A stretch of DNA of 64,000 bases from assembly GCF_030272615.1 (NCBI RefSeq), contig NC_081406.1, forward strand, positions 261,753,386 to 261,817,385, read 5' to 3'. Shown here piece by piece: positions 35,125-46,322 of this stretch (the stretch's first letter is position 1; every line of letters starts with the position of its first letter). The DNA comes from Cryptomeria japonica (lineage: Eukaryota; Streptophyta; Pinopsida; Cupressales; Cupressaceae). The notes beneath the pieces were generated by a model that saw only the letters and a program-made list of their open reading frames with translations, ran no database searches and was not told the origin of the DNA. Both the position numbers and the translations under genes were made by a program.

Positions 35125-35133
35125 CCATTTATA
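35125..35133 (-). promoter_or_regulatory. TATA box of the G1 antisense gene
   Basis: TATAAATGG on the minus strand, about 96 nt upstream of the first-exon ATG. G2 has a TATA box at the same distance (52998). It lies in the interior, 310 bp from the 3' LTR, so it is not the LTR promoter. Confidence 0.55.
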
Positions 35134-35398
35134 CCCTTCGTGGTCACCGTAACTTCTCCCCTGCTCATCACCGTGGTACCTGTGAACTTCCCGAGCCCCC
35201 CATTTCTCCATGTTTCCCCCGTTTTCTTCTATTTTTCACCCGTATCGCTAACTTCTTCTCTTCTACCACCCTGCCAATTTTCATTCTTTTTTGAGAGATC
35301 GCCCGATTTTTTGAAATTTTTCGGCCCATCTCTCGAGGGGGCATACCACCCATTAAATTTACATTTTATGGGGCATTTCTTCACACCTATTTTTCTTT

Positions 35399-35434
35399 CT
35401 TTGAAACGACGCGATAAACCGCACCATCTCAAAG
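35399..35434 (+). other. Hairpin abutting the G1 polypurine tract
   Basis: Outer six pairs CTTTGA/TCAAAG are perfect, and a GCG/CGC clamp closes the inner part, with mismatches between (about 11 pairs of 16). The 3' arm leads into AAAGAGGGGCAAA, the polypurine tract at 35431-35443, then the LTR. A GAGGGGGCATACCAC block lies about 105 bp before the LTR, as in S and G2. Confidence 0.6.
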
Positions 35435-35443
35435 AGGGGCAAA

Positions 35444-36894
35444 TGTAGTCACACAAATCTGTCCAGCTTAATTAAATGAATATTTTGTATTTATTTGATT
35501 AAAAATCCACTAGCCATCAGTTAATTAAATAAATATTTAATTAATTCATCTCCAAACATTCTTCTATTAATTAAATAAATTATTCAATTTATTTTAATTA
35601 ATTCATTAAGTCAAATACAAATCAATTAAATAAATAAAATCAATTTATTTAATTATATCCCCCTATTCCTCTTTTAAATAAATAAAATAAAACATTTATT
35701 TAAATCATTATCCCCACCCCACTTGCATTTTCCTACAAATGCAACTTGCACACATTTATTGAAATAAATGAATTTTTATTTTTAATAAAATCCTATTTTC
35801 CCTCACCCACCAAATCCACTTGCAAAATCTAATCCCCTTCTAGATTCTTCTAACCCCTTCCTAATTAGCCTAATCCATCCCCTAAATATTGTCACATTCC
35901 TAAGCAAAGGGAAGTCACTTCTCAAAGCCTAAAAGTCTTTGATAACCATTAAAGGCTTTCAATCTTCAACCACTTAAATCCTCAAAGTCTTTGATAGCCA
36001 TTAAAGGCTTCCAACTTTCAACCACTTAATCCACAAAGTCTCCAATAACCATTAATGGTTAACCCAAACCCTCCTACATGGTTAAAACATTTGTTTTGAC
36101 TCAACCTCTACCCAACCCAAGGGTCTCATCAAGCCTTTAATGCTTTGACCATGATTATCTCTTAATCATTTGCACAAAGGTTTATCCTTGGATTAACTCT
36201 TAATCCAATGGGTAATCTTAATTTAGACTTGACCCTTAGCCTTTAGATAACCATGAGGTCTTCTCAGGCCTTTAATGCCTCCAACTCCTTTTTTTTCAAC
36301 CCAACCCTATGTTGACACTTGTCACCATTTCATTGGTGCCAATTGTGCACATGGATCCCCAACTTTCAAGTTTGACCCTTGATTAAACCCTTCAATCCTG
36401 GCCATCCATTGCTCCATTTTTTCTATAAATAAAGCCCATTTCTTCATACTCAAAATCCTGAAAACTTGTATGCATCTAAGCTATAGACATTTTAGAGAGC
36501 ATTCTTAGCATAATCAATCTAACATCTTGTTTTTTTGGTAAAATCAATCATGTTAGCATCAATAGCATAGTATTTAGCTTTTCATTTCATATTTGAAGCT
36601 TAATATTAAATCTCAATCCTCCATAAGCATCCATAGTGCAAAAAGCTGCTGAGAGCTACACTATTTTGGAACTTGGAGAGGAGAGGAACAAGGGAGAAGG
36701 AGCTAAGGCCATGCTAAGAGGCAGTTGGAGATGCCTCATAATCTTTGTTTCGTTTATTAGATACATTAGCATGCTTTTAGTGTCTCTCTTGGTATGCCTT
36801 CATAGATTAGTTTTTGATTGACTAACACTAACGGTTTTTGTGTCTTTGGTGTTGTTTATCATTTGCTAACCTTGTGCCATTTTGCAGGGCATCA
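35444..36894 (+). repeat. G1 3' LTR
   Basis: 1451 bp, about 99% identical to 18370-19821 by eye. Differences include C/T at the site AATATTTCG/AATATTTTG and G/A in the TATA region. It is followed by the AGTAA target duplication. Confidence 0.95.
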
Positions 36895-37353
36895 AGTAAT
36901 ATATGAGGTGACTTACATATCATTTGCACCTAATCCAATACTAACTTACATCTAATACAAATATAAAAAATTGAGTTCTCAACACCACAAATGACGTGCT
37001 CTAATATAAATGTTTTTTTAGATTCTTTTGACTCTCCAAAATATCAAATGAGTGTCTTGAATTTCAACCACCAAACATACAAATCAACATACCATGCACT
37101 AAGTTGGCCCACAACAGTTGATAATTGATTCACTTTAAATTAAGATAACTATATTAATTGTTATATTCATTAAATGTAATTCTAATATTAGAAAATAAAC
37201 TTTTATTTCTTTACAATTTTTTTTTAAAAATCGTATAGAAATGGTTAATTTACTTTAAATCAAACTATATTAATAGTAATAATCATTTAACCTAATTTTA
37301 ATAGAAGATTTTTTTCACTTCTTTACAAATAAAAAATAATAATTATTTCGTTT

Positions 37354-37355
<2 letters not shown>
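36895..37355. other. Flank of G1, no gene
   Basis: AT-rich sequence with no recognised feature apart from the right target duplication at 36895-36899. Confidence 0.5.

Positions 37356-37443
<88 letters not shown>
37356..37443. repeat. Compound microsatellite (CT)n(CA)n
   Basis: About 22 CT units (37356-37400) followed by about 21 AC units (37401-37443), uninterrupted. Confidence 0.97.
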
Positions 37444-37444
<1 letters not shown>

Positions 37445-37589
37445 GTTTCCAAAGTATTGATGAGGTGCCCAAATATAATCGTAAAATTAATACAAATAAA
37501 ATATATACATTAGTACAAAAGGATTAGGTAAGTTATCAATCATCAACACTCCAAATCATGAGGGAGACACATTGGCAAAGTATTGATTT

Positions 37590-38400
37590 ACTATAAGATT
37601 TTTAGAATTTACGCCCCCATAAATTATGCCCATGTTGCATGGTCAATTTGCTCGTACATAATTTACTAATACCCTTTTCTCTATTTAGAATTTACACCCC
37701 TATAAACTATTGCCACGTTATGGTCAATATGATAATATAGAATTTACTAATACGTTTTTCTCGGTTCAAATTTGTATCCTTAAGCCCCTACCACATTGTG
37801 GTCAACATGCTAGCATAGAATGTACCTTAGTGTGGTCCACATGCTAGCATATAGAATGTACCAAATTGTGGTGCACTAATTAGTATAGACTTTACTAGAA
37901 CCTTTTTCCTCTATTTAGAATTAACGTGACACAAACAACTTAAATTTCCATTATGATCCAAATACCAACATAGAATTTACTAATACCTTTTTCTCTATTT
38001 AGAATTTACACCCCACTAAACAATTGCCATCTTATAGTCTATGTGCCATCATAGAATTTACTAATACTTTTTTTTCCATTTAGAATTAACGTAAACAATT
38101 TTACTTTAATGCGTGCCGACATAAAATTTAATAATAATTTTTCTCTGTTTAGAACATACACCCCACTAAACAAACACCACATTGTAATCTACGTGCCAAC
38201 ATCAAATTTAAACAACCACCACCTTATAGTCCTTGTGCAAAAATAAAATTCACTAATACTTTTAAACAACTGCCATGTTATAGTCCATGTGCCGACATAG
38301 AATTTACAAATACTTTTTTTCTCTATTGAAAATTTAAGCACCACTAAACAATTGCCACGTTGTAGTCCACGTGCCAGCATCAAATTCACTAGTCTCTTAG
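37590..38400. repeat. Degenerate tandem array, unit about 80 bp
   Basis: Recurring words in fixed order: TTTAGAATTTACACCCC, CTAAACAATTGCCAC, TATAGTCCATGTGCC, ACATAGAATTTACTAATAC, then a T-run. About nine copies, some lacking blocks. No coding potential. Confidence 0.75.
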
Positions 38401-38980
38401 AAAAAATAGGTAGAAACCAGAACAAATTCATATCTCTACGTGACAGCCGTAGATTGGTGTAGAGAAATAAAATGATGAGATCAGAGGCCATGTTAATGAA
38501 ACCCACTGCCGGGGATTCCCTGCCGACAAATGGGGCGGCAAAGAGGCAAAGGCCGTCGCAAAGGTCGGCGTCAACTGCTGTACTTTGTAACAGACCTCGT
38601 CAGTCCTTGTTCAGGCTGTCTGTCATGTGACGGCGATTGGCGGAGGGAAAGCAAAAGTAAAATTGTCGTTTGGCAAGCAAGTTGCAGAGGGGATTCATTG
38701 AACGGGAGCCCCGATTGTGTAACGCGGACCCCTCCTCTTTGTCGCTTCTTCTGTGAATCGACAGATTTCGAATATTTATTTACTTTCGTTTTTTTCTGTC
38801 AACCCTAATTTGGATGTCATCGAAAGCTCCGCGACTCCGCACTAATTGTCTCTGTCCATTTCGTGTGATTGCCTGACCAAATCTTTTCATTTATTTACTC
38901 GCTTTCCTCAATAGTAAACAGAGTTTGACAGGTAGACGTGTATTCCACTTATAATAATAATATTGCAGGAAATGGCGGTA
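38401..38980. other. GC-richer single-copy-looking sequence
   Basis: Contains a 92-codon plus-strand ORF (38530-38808) starting with a basic run of Arg, Gly and Lys. I do not recognise it and do not call it a gene. Base composition differs from the AT-rich surroundings. Confidence 0.3.
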
Positions 38981-39010
38981 GATGAGATGAGATGAGATGA
39001 GATGAGATGA
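38981..39010. repeat. (GATGA)6 microsatellite
   Basis: Six perfect GATGA units just upstream of a G-box and TATA box. Confidence 0.95.
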
Positions 39011-39015
39011 GCAGG

Positions 39016-39040
39016 CACGTGCAACGTGCAATGTATAAAG
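39016..39040 (+). promoter_or_regulatory. Possible promoter: G-box and TATA box
   Basis: CACGTG at 39016-39021 and TATAAAG at 39034-39040 are close together in a GC-richer, apparently non-repetitive island. A 30-codon ORF starts 170 bp downstream at 39212. This is the only place outside elements that looks like a host promoter. Confidence 0.35.
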
Positions 39041-39211
39041 GCAAGTTACATTTCGATCTCCATACAAAAACCTAATTTTTTAGGGTTTTTTTAAACTTTC
39101 AACGTCTAAATTTAGATACAGTACAGGACTTACCATATAAGCAAGCAAGAAAGAATTTTCTTTTTTGTTCCCGGCGGCCCGGCGGCCGGAATTAATTATC
39201 ACGCAGAGAAC

Positions 39212-39304
39212 ATGATCAGGAGCTGTTTTACCAAATCCGGACGAACACCTTTCGTACGCTGTTCAACTGCTTTGAAATTCGCGATTTCTTTTCGTGATGA
39301 TTGA
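39212..39304 (+). CDS. Possible short ORF or first exon, 30 codons
   Basis: It encodes MIRSCFTKSGRTPFVRCST and 11 more residues. The N-terminus is rich in Arg, Ser, Thr and Phe with acidic residues only at the end, a composition seen in organelle-targeting presequences. It lies behind the G-box/TATA pair at 39016-39040. Continuation by splicing was not established and no homolog is recognised, so this is a weak candidate for a host gene 5' end. Confidence 0.2.
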   Translation: MIRSCFTKSGRTPFVRCSTALKFAISFRDD

Positions 39305-39833
39305 CGAGCTTTTTTGGAAAAATTGTTCATAACAGTGGGTAACAGGCGCGGGATTTGACGAGTAGTAAAATTAAATTCTTTGGTTTATTTGAATTCGCCG
39401 TTCAAGAAAATTTCATTGGCCGTCAAATAATTTGATATAAGCAGACTCAGTTTCAGTCAACTGAAATCATGATATAATATTATTATAAGTGAAGTAATAA
39501 GCATAATAATAAGTGGAAAATCGTGCGGCTGAACTTTGCTTAAAAAGCGATTGGAAATTGACAGGAGATGAGGAAACGTATAATGGAGGAAGAGAACTTT
39601 CGAGGAATGATATAATAATTCATCGAATGCTTAATGATAGGTTGATAAAATTATATGCTTTTAATGAGTGAGTGTCGTATATAGTTTTAGAAAAATATTA
39701 AATTATATTCGTATAAAAATAAGTGGAATGGGATCATAACTTGAATTTTAATGTAATGATGTAAGATTTGACATAGGAATATTAATATATGCAAATAAGA
39801 ATAAGCAATTAAATTGTTAAGTGGCCACAGTGA

Positions 39834-40056
39834 GTGGGTCATAATTTTTTTTATATTCACTATCGTGGAATCTGGAGGTGTCCTCGCCGAAGCGAGACTA
39901 ATCCCCCAGTGTGTATGACCCGCTCACAAGGTAGCAACACACACAGAGTTAACACAGCCGGGGACTCGAACTCAAGACCATGGGGAGCATACCCACGCCT
40001 TAAGTTGCGATCCACGACCGGGCGAGCTAGGGCCGAAGCCCTTGTGGGTCATAATT
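39834..40056 (-). mobile_element. tRNA-derived SINE with 13-bp target duplication
   Basis: GTGGGTCATAATT occurs at 39834-39846 and 40044-40056, flanking a 197-bp body. On the minus strand the body starts with a tRNA-like head: box A-like TAGCTCGCCCGGT and box B-like GAGTTCGAGTCCC about 40 nt apart. It ends in an A-run next to the left duplication. This is a SINE moved by LINE machinery. The head is not an intact tRNA gene, because the acceptor stem is missing. Confidence 0.85.
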
Positions 40057-41366
40057 AGGAATTGGCTCCTATCATATATAATATCATCTTCTTCATTATT
40101 TGTTCTTTATCTAGTGGTTGAGTTACATTCATAGTGAAAAAAAATGGTCACATGTTTAGTGGATAATAACAAATGCTTGCAGCAATTGGATAGATTATTA
40201 TTGAATTAATGATCTTATTAAAATGGGCAACTCCCTTACATGATTGGGGCTTTTGTTGGGTTTCAATTTAAAGAAATAGACAATTGTAAAGATAAAAAAT
40301 AGAGGGAAATTCTAGAAAAGCTTATATAAGACATTGATAGGGATTTCTTTACAAATATGAAAATAGTGAATTAGGATCAAGCATAAATTAAGTAACTTAA
40401 ATAGATAAATCGAATAATCATTGACTTACATTTTTTTTATTTATTAATTTTATAAAAAAAATATTATAAGAAATAATAATATGCATAATAATATGCAAAG
40501 AAGATTTAATAAAATTCTATTTTCTATACAATTTTTTTCATAAGAAACAAAAACCCTTTTTTATTGAAAATAATTTGTGTTTATAACTTCTTTTCTTCAA
40601 ACTAATTCATGATTAAGTTTTGACAAATCTTAAACAAAGAGATTTTAAAATAACCTATTAGTATAAATGTAGCATTGTAAATTGTACTCCTTTAATTATG
40701 GAGTCCAATCTCACACTCTCCTCACACTCGTTTTAGTATTTCTCATTCCTCTATGCATTATAGGACCTTTTATTGCTTTACATTAATATTTAATTCAATA
40801 TTATGAGTCATATTTCACTTTAATACATCAACACTTTATTATTTGGACCCTTAATTTAATGTGCCCTTTATCTTATTTCATTTATACTTATATGGTTCTT
40901 ATGCCATTTTAAAGTTCAATACACTTTTTCCCACACTTAAATATTGCCATTTTTTCATATAAATTACATTTCTAGTATTAGGGCCTTATTATCTCGCGAC
41001 CCTAAAAAACTCGAGCCTATTTTGTTGGGTCAATGCTTCCTAGTATTAGTGACCGACACTTTTTGGCCAAAATTTTGGGAGGACAAAGAGTCGGTCTTTC
41101 CATGTCCAGAACTATCCCCAATGCGAAAAAATGATTATTCTAAGTCGGCCAAAAGACGATTTTACTTTAAAATCCTTATATAAGACATCACTCCTAATTC
41201 ATTTCATCATCTTCTATTATCTCATTATTCTCTTCCAAGAGCAATTGTTATGATTCAAACGTAGATTTGAGTTCAAAGAGAAACAAGCTACAACAAGGCA
41301 TCTTCAATTATGTTTTCATGGTGATTTCATGGTGGATATTGTTATGATTTATCATGTTATTGCATC
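40057..41366. other. AT-rich spacer
   Basis: No gene recognised. A TATA-like TTATATAAG at 41176 with an upstream region of mixed composition could belong to an old LTR (about 40680-41360), but no ends were found. Confidence 0.35.
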
Positions 41367-42329
41367 TTTATACACCTAAAATTGACTTAACGTCTGTGAT
41401 GCTAATTTTACTAATTTTCTTTCTAATTAATTAAATAATTTTAATTAATTCAACATCATTCATCTAATTCAAATTCAAAACCATCATTTCTATCCAATCC
41501 AATATTTAAATAATTTTATTATTCTTTAATTAATCTCCCCTTATCCACTTTAATTAAATGATCGTTATTATTTAATTAAATATCTATTTTTATCCCCCTT
41601 TACATAATCAAATATTATTCTAAATTGTTTAATTTACTAATTAAGTCCTCTACAATTAAATAAATTATTTAATTGTTCATTTTTAAAATCCAAACTTCTT
41701 CCTACAATAAATAAAATGTGATTTTATCTATTCTCCTACAACACATGTTTAAAATGGCTAATCGTTCTCTCAATTAGCTACCACTAACTTCCACTTCAAC
41801 TCTCAATCACATTTTTTTGACTAAGTCTATTAGTCCACCTCACTACTAATTAATTCAATTGATAACATAATAACCTCTTTTAATAGATCAATCAACCCAA
41901 TTGTCTAATCAATAAATTCTAGTCATATGAGTAATCATCTGTCAATCAACTTGTCTTAACAATCCTCATCCATTGATCTTTCTGTTGAACTTCCAATCTT
42001 GACCATTCATTAAAATTCCATAAATCTATAAAAGAAACATCAATACTCATTCGTGGAACACCATAATCTTTGAACTCTTGTGTGATCATGCTACCATAAT
42101 TATGCTTCAATTCTGAGAGCCGCCATACACTACATGAGAAGGAGAAGAGCAATGGAGGCACTTGTATGATTTTGACATTTGGGTTTTCATTTGATTATTT
42201 TATTTATGCTTTTTGTTGAATTCAACTTGCTTCCTCTATTGTTTATTGCATTTGAGAATTTGTAATAGTTTAGAGTTCGTGGTTATTTGTTATCTATTAC
42301 AATGTATTCCTCAATTTTTGGTACAAACA
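41367..42329 (+). repeat. S2: gypsy LTR with adjoining primer-site region
   Basis: It begins TTTATACACCTAAAATT, two changes from the S LTR start, has an AT-rich first 300 bp, TATAAAAG at 42027, and ends GGTACAAACA. The following TTTTGTTGAACTTGACGTG (42330-42350) matches the G1 primer-site region. So this is a 5' LTR, plus orientation; its interior is lost or interrupted by the LTR starting at 42531. Confidence 0.65.
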
Positions 42330-42530
42330 TTTTGTTGAACTTGACGTGAATTGATCCATTTAATGCTTGTTCTTGTGAGTTTTTGTAAATTTGATTTTGC
42401 AGGCTGAAGTTTTCTTTGAGGGTGGTATTAGAGATCAATTTTTTTTATCAAGAGCCTCAAATTGCAAAAAAAAAATGATTCTTTTGCTGTACACATGAAT
42501 TCTCTATCCATGAGTCTATCAGGTATGCCT

Positions 42531-44034
42531 TGTTGAACACACCACATGAGTAGGGGGGTCAATTAGTCCAAACCCTAAATATTCTTAATTTTTGATATTT
42601 AAACTTCAAACCACAACTATGTAATCACAATAGTAATAAATCATGAAAGCACAAAGCACAATAAACACATGAACACCAAATTTATGTGGAAAACCCTAAA
42701 CGGGGAAAAACCACGATGAGTATCACACCCACAATATGAATATAATTTGTTACAATGTTGCCTCCGGAACACATTGCCCTTGAGAGGTCTTGCAAAACTA
42801 AGATGCACAACCTTAGGGAAAGATACAAATGATTTGCAGGACCGAGACACACTACCTCAAGGCAAGATATGGAAAGCTACCAAGAGACTCATTGTCTTTT
42901 GACAGAGAAATGAATAACAAAATCGAGAAGAACAAGATCTCCTGATCATGAAATTTTCCTTGAACATAAACATTATATTAGATAGAATTGCGCTCTATAA
43001 TCTTCACATATCAGAGGAATGTAAAGCAGTTTTCCACTAGGACATTTGATGTAGCCATGGTCTGGAGGGTCCTCAAAGAGAATAATCCAAATCATGCAAC
43101 AAGAGTAACACAACAGAAGCACCAACACAAAATAGAGAAAATGCAAGATCAGACATCCACAATATAATGGATTCATCATAAATTAGTTGGCAACATGTGG
43201 GCAAACATGCAGGCTTACAAGCCTAGTTATAGAATACATTCCAGATTACAATCCATCCAGACCCCCAAGAGGTGTTCTAATTACAGATGCTTCGCTATCC
43301 CCCAAAGGATCAAATACAACTTGATATATATAGCATCCAGGACACATTCGGGTCGACCACAAAAGATTAAATTCTCCAAGACAGGAAAATTAAACGTGTA
43401 AAATAGGTCGGACCCAAAGTGTGAAGATCTCCTCCACCAAGGACACAAATGAAGTGCGGACCACAAAGGAAGGTCAGGCAAGGGCCCCAGAACATCGTGT
43501 GTGGTGTCAATTAGATCCACAAGCCAAGAAAACACTCCGCAAGAGAAGGAATCTCCAACTAGCCATTAAGCTCAAACTATTCCGAGTACCAAGAAACAGA
43601 CAATCCGAAAGCGACAAGTTGTCAGAAAAGGGTCCAAATGAACTGAAAATCTAGAACAAGGAACGAGAACAAGTCTGGAAGCTAAAAATCTAATCCACAA
43701 CGGAAAATGAACAACTGCTGGAGAATGCTAAAAGAAACACATAAGCTGCAACACATAACTGAACTACAACAAAACTGAAAATAAATATTTTTAGTTGATG
43801 CAAGATTGCTCATCGACCGGGGATGCTCCTGCATCAACATTAAATAAATACTCTTTCCTACATATTGAAACTTCCACTACACCAACCTTCTAGAAACACC
43901 TCAACATCTTCACTAGACCACATGCCAGTACTTGAACACTCACTTCCAAACCATCTGCAACACATAGTGACATCAATGAAAACACAACATAGGTTGACAT
44001 CAATGACAACAAAACACAAATCAAGTTTCTAACA
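42531..44034 (-). repeat. C3: copia-type LTR, probably solo
   Basis: It shares the block order of the C1 and C2 LTRs: TGTTGAACA start, GAGTAGGGGGGTCAATTAG tract, ATGTGGAAAACCC followed by GGGGAAAAACCACG, and TGACATCAATGACAACA near the far end. A minus-strand TATATATA lies near 43325. No polyprotein or polypurine tract adjoins. Ends are tentative and no target duplication was found. Confidence 0.6.
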
Positions 44035-44113
44035 AACCCGTTCTTTTACTTTCTATTAATTTTATTTTTGTCTTGAAAATTAAAAAAAGAAAAGAAAATT
44101 ATCTATATTTTTT

Positions 44114-44340
44114 AAGTTTCGATTTTCTAGAAAGTTTCCATTTTTGGAGAGTTTCTATTTTTGGAGAGTTTCCATTTCTAAAAAGTTTCTAATTTTGGAA
44201 AGTTTTCATTTCTACAAAGTTTCCAATTCTAAAAGTTTCTTTTTCGATTTTTTTAATTTCTAAAAAGCTTTCATTTCTATAAAGTTTCCATTTTTGGAAA
44301 CTACGGAAAGTTTCCATTTCTAAAAAGTTTCCATTTTCCA
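44114..44340. repeat. Minisatellite AAGTTTCCATTT(C/T)TA
   Basis: About twelve degenerate copies of a roughly 18-20 bp unit (AGTTTCCATTTTTGG, AGTTTCCATTTCTAAAA) between the C3 LTR and the decayed ORF. Confidence 0.85.
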
Positions 44341-44509
44341 AACAAAAGATAGATCAAATAAAGTCCATTCATAACAAAATGATAGCAAAAACAACCGGAC
44401 AAGACTGAGAGATAGCAGAAGACAAACAAAAGACCACTCAGCCCACAAAAACATCAGAAGGCCAACAAAATATCAACACAGAACCAACAACAAAAAAAGA
44501 TTAACCCAG

Positions 44510-46230
44510 ATTTTTAAGGTTCTCCTCAACATCAACGCTAAGTTGGTGCATCATCTTGGCGACATTCTTCAAGTCCAGAATGTCTTGAGGCAGTTCAATG
44601 AATTTCTTCTTCATACTAGCTCAAGTGCGCTTTCCTGGAGGACCCGAATCATCAGCACCAACAACCATCTCCTTATCCACGTCCACAACAACCCTATCCA
44701 TGTGAGCTTTCTCCAGCTTGTTGACCATGGTAGACATAGTATCTGCAAAAGCCTTCACAATATTCTGACTAGTTTCCATAATTCCCCAGAGGGTAGCCTC
44801 ACATTTTGTAATTCTGGCCTACATATCCACAATTTTTTTGTTAGATATTTCCTTAACACATTGAGTAGCTTCCATATTCTTGGCCAAACAATCTATCATC
44901 ACCTATTTTTCATTTTTCAGTCCACAAGACACCTGCCGAAGTACCCTCAACCATCTCTTTACCAGCATCGACAGGGTGAGCACTCACAGTACCATGCGAC
45001 AAATCTTTAGCATTAACATGCACAACTTCCATCTTGGAAGATAAAGACCGCTGCTTAAGATTGATGTTTTTGATTTCATAGAACACCTACTTGAAAAGAC
45101 AGAAAACCTCCAATGAGCTTTTTTTGGCGACATTGAGCACATCAAAAGGTATCTCCTATTTGGGATGAAAATCCGATGGGGAAAAATCCGCTGAATCCTG
45201 AGAATTTTGTTTTGAGCCATGAGAGGAAGAAGACACCTCAACATTTTGAGTTTGGTCCAAGGAATCCTGGTCATTAGAGCTACCAGAAACCTTCAAAGTG
45301 GCTTTTCGAGATTTACCCTTAGGGCGTTTACTCGAGCCTTCACCACTAGCACCAGGGGAACCCTTACTCACACTCGTAGCAACCATCTTCACCCCAATTT
45401 TGGACTTTTTGCTAGAATGAGGGGCATAATCCCCATCATCACTATTAGTTTCCCATCCTTCTGACTCCGAATCCTCACTATCATCAATATCTTTAGTAGT
45501 AACAGGGGATGGATTACTGGGGTTTTCAGAAGCCCTAGCTTTCAAATGCTCAAATATCAGAGCAATTAAACCTTGGTGTAAAACAGAATTAACATGGGGG
45601 TTTTCCTTAAAATCGACAATACTAGCATTCAATGAAGACAACAAATAAAAGGGGAACGACATTTTCTCATTATGATGGAAATGGTTAAGGAACACAAAAT
45701 GATACCCGTATATTTTAGTGAACCTGTCGTCAAGAGTGAAGAACTCCATAATCACCTTCAGAAGACCCCGCCATATGGCTTTAATCTGCTTTGGCTCAAA
45801 GTGGGTCTTATTGGCTTTCACCAAGCATTCACATTCCTTCTCTTTCTTGGGGAATCTCTTCACAGTAGTGTTAGAGTTTTTTCTCTCTCTCTATAAAATT
45901 TAATCCCCTCCGTTGACATTCCTGTCCCTTCAACAATAAGCTCTTCGTTAATCTCGGTCACCCTTCCAAACAGATGCACCTTACCATCCTTTCATCCCTT
46001 CACAAATTATCTTGTAACACTCTTGTTATGCCCATGCAACTTCTTCAGAAAAGTCACCACTCCCCCCTTCTGCAATATGTGCCAAATGGTAGGATTGTTC
46101 TTCCAATTAGCACAGTTAGGAGGTTCCACCCAACGTCACTGACCCCCCATAGTATTGAAACTCAGTTCAGAGATAGCCAACTTCCAAAGAATAGGGTTTG
46201 CAACAGAAAAACCAGCAACAACTTCAAAAT
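44510..46230 (-). pseudogene. Unrecognised element-borne ORF downstream of the LINE
   Basis: The central open part (45863-45156, 235 codons) has an N-terminal hydrophobic and aromatic domain (FTLDDRFTKIYGYHFVFLNH) and an acidic then Lys/Ser-rich tail. Coding-like sequence extends upstream to about 46230 (WKNNPTIWHILQKGG, then a TEINEELIVEGTGMSTEG block) and downstream to 44518 as a charged helical region. Stops and shifts interrupt it. I recall similar hypothetical proteins from repeat-rich plant genomes but cannot name a family. It follows the LINE RNase H ORF by about 90 bp on the same strand, so it may be a third LINE ORF or an independent insertion. Confidence 0.5.
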
Positions 46231-46322
46231 CAAATAATGCCTAGAAAGCATGCAAAGTCTTGCAGTAATAATAGCAACTTAAGGCAACCAACCCAAATTC
46301 TTGCCAGAAAATGATGACAAAA

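Larger units (their letters stand above)
18370..36894 (+). mobile_element. G1: 18.5 kb Ty3-gypsy element, Tat type, with antisense gene
   Basis: Near-identical LTRs (18370-19821 and 35444-36894) begin TGTAGTCACAC and end GGGCATCA. They are flanked by the perfect 5-bp duplication AGTAA (18365-18369 and 36895-36899), so this is one complete insertion. The interior order is primer site, 2.7 kb leader, gag, protease, RT, RNase H, second RNase H, integrase, 2.5 kb spacer, antisense PMD gene, hairpin and polypurine tract. The second, archaeal-like RNase H between RT-RH and integrase is the hallmark of the Tat lineage. By eye the LTRs differ at about 14 substitutions and one indel, roughly 1%. It is the youngest large element in the window, yet its coding frames are broken. 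Confidence 0.95.

Noticed and set aside
39834..40058. tRNA gene or 74-codon ORF
   Set aside because: Box A and B are present but the acceptor stem is incomplete, and a target duplication plus A-tail mark a SINE; the ORF overlaps it by chance.
44543..45010. 155-codon plus-strand ORF
   Set aside because: Complement of the decayed minus-strand ORF, whose charged helical tail reads better on the other strand.
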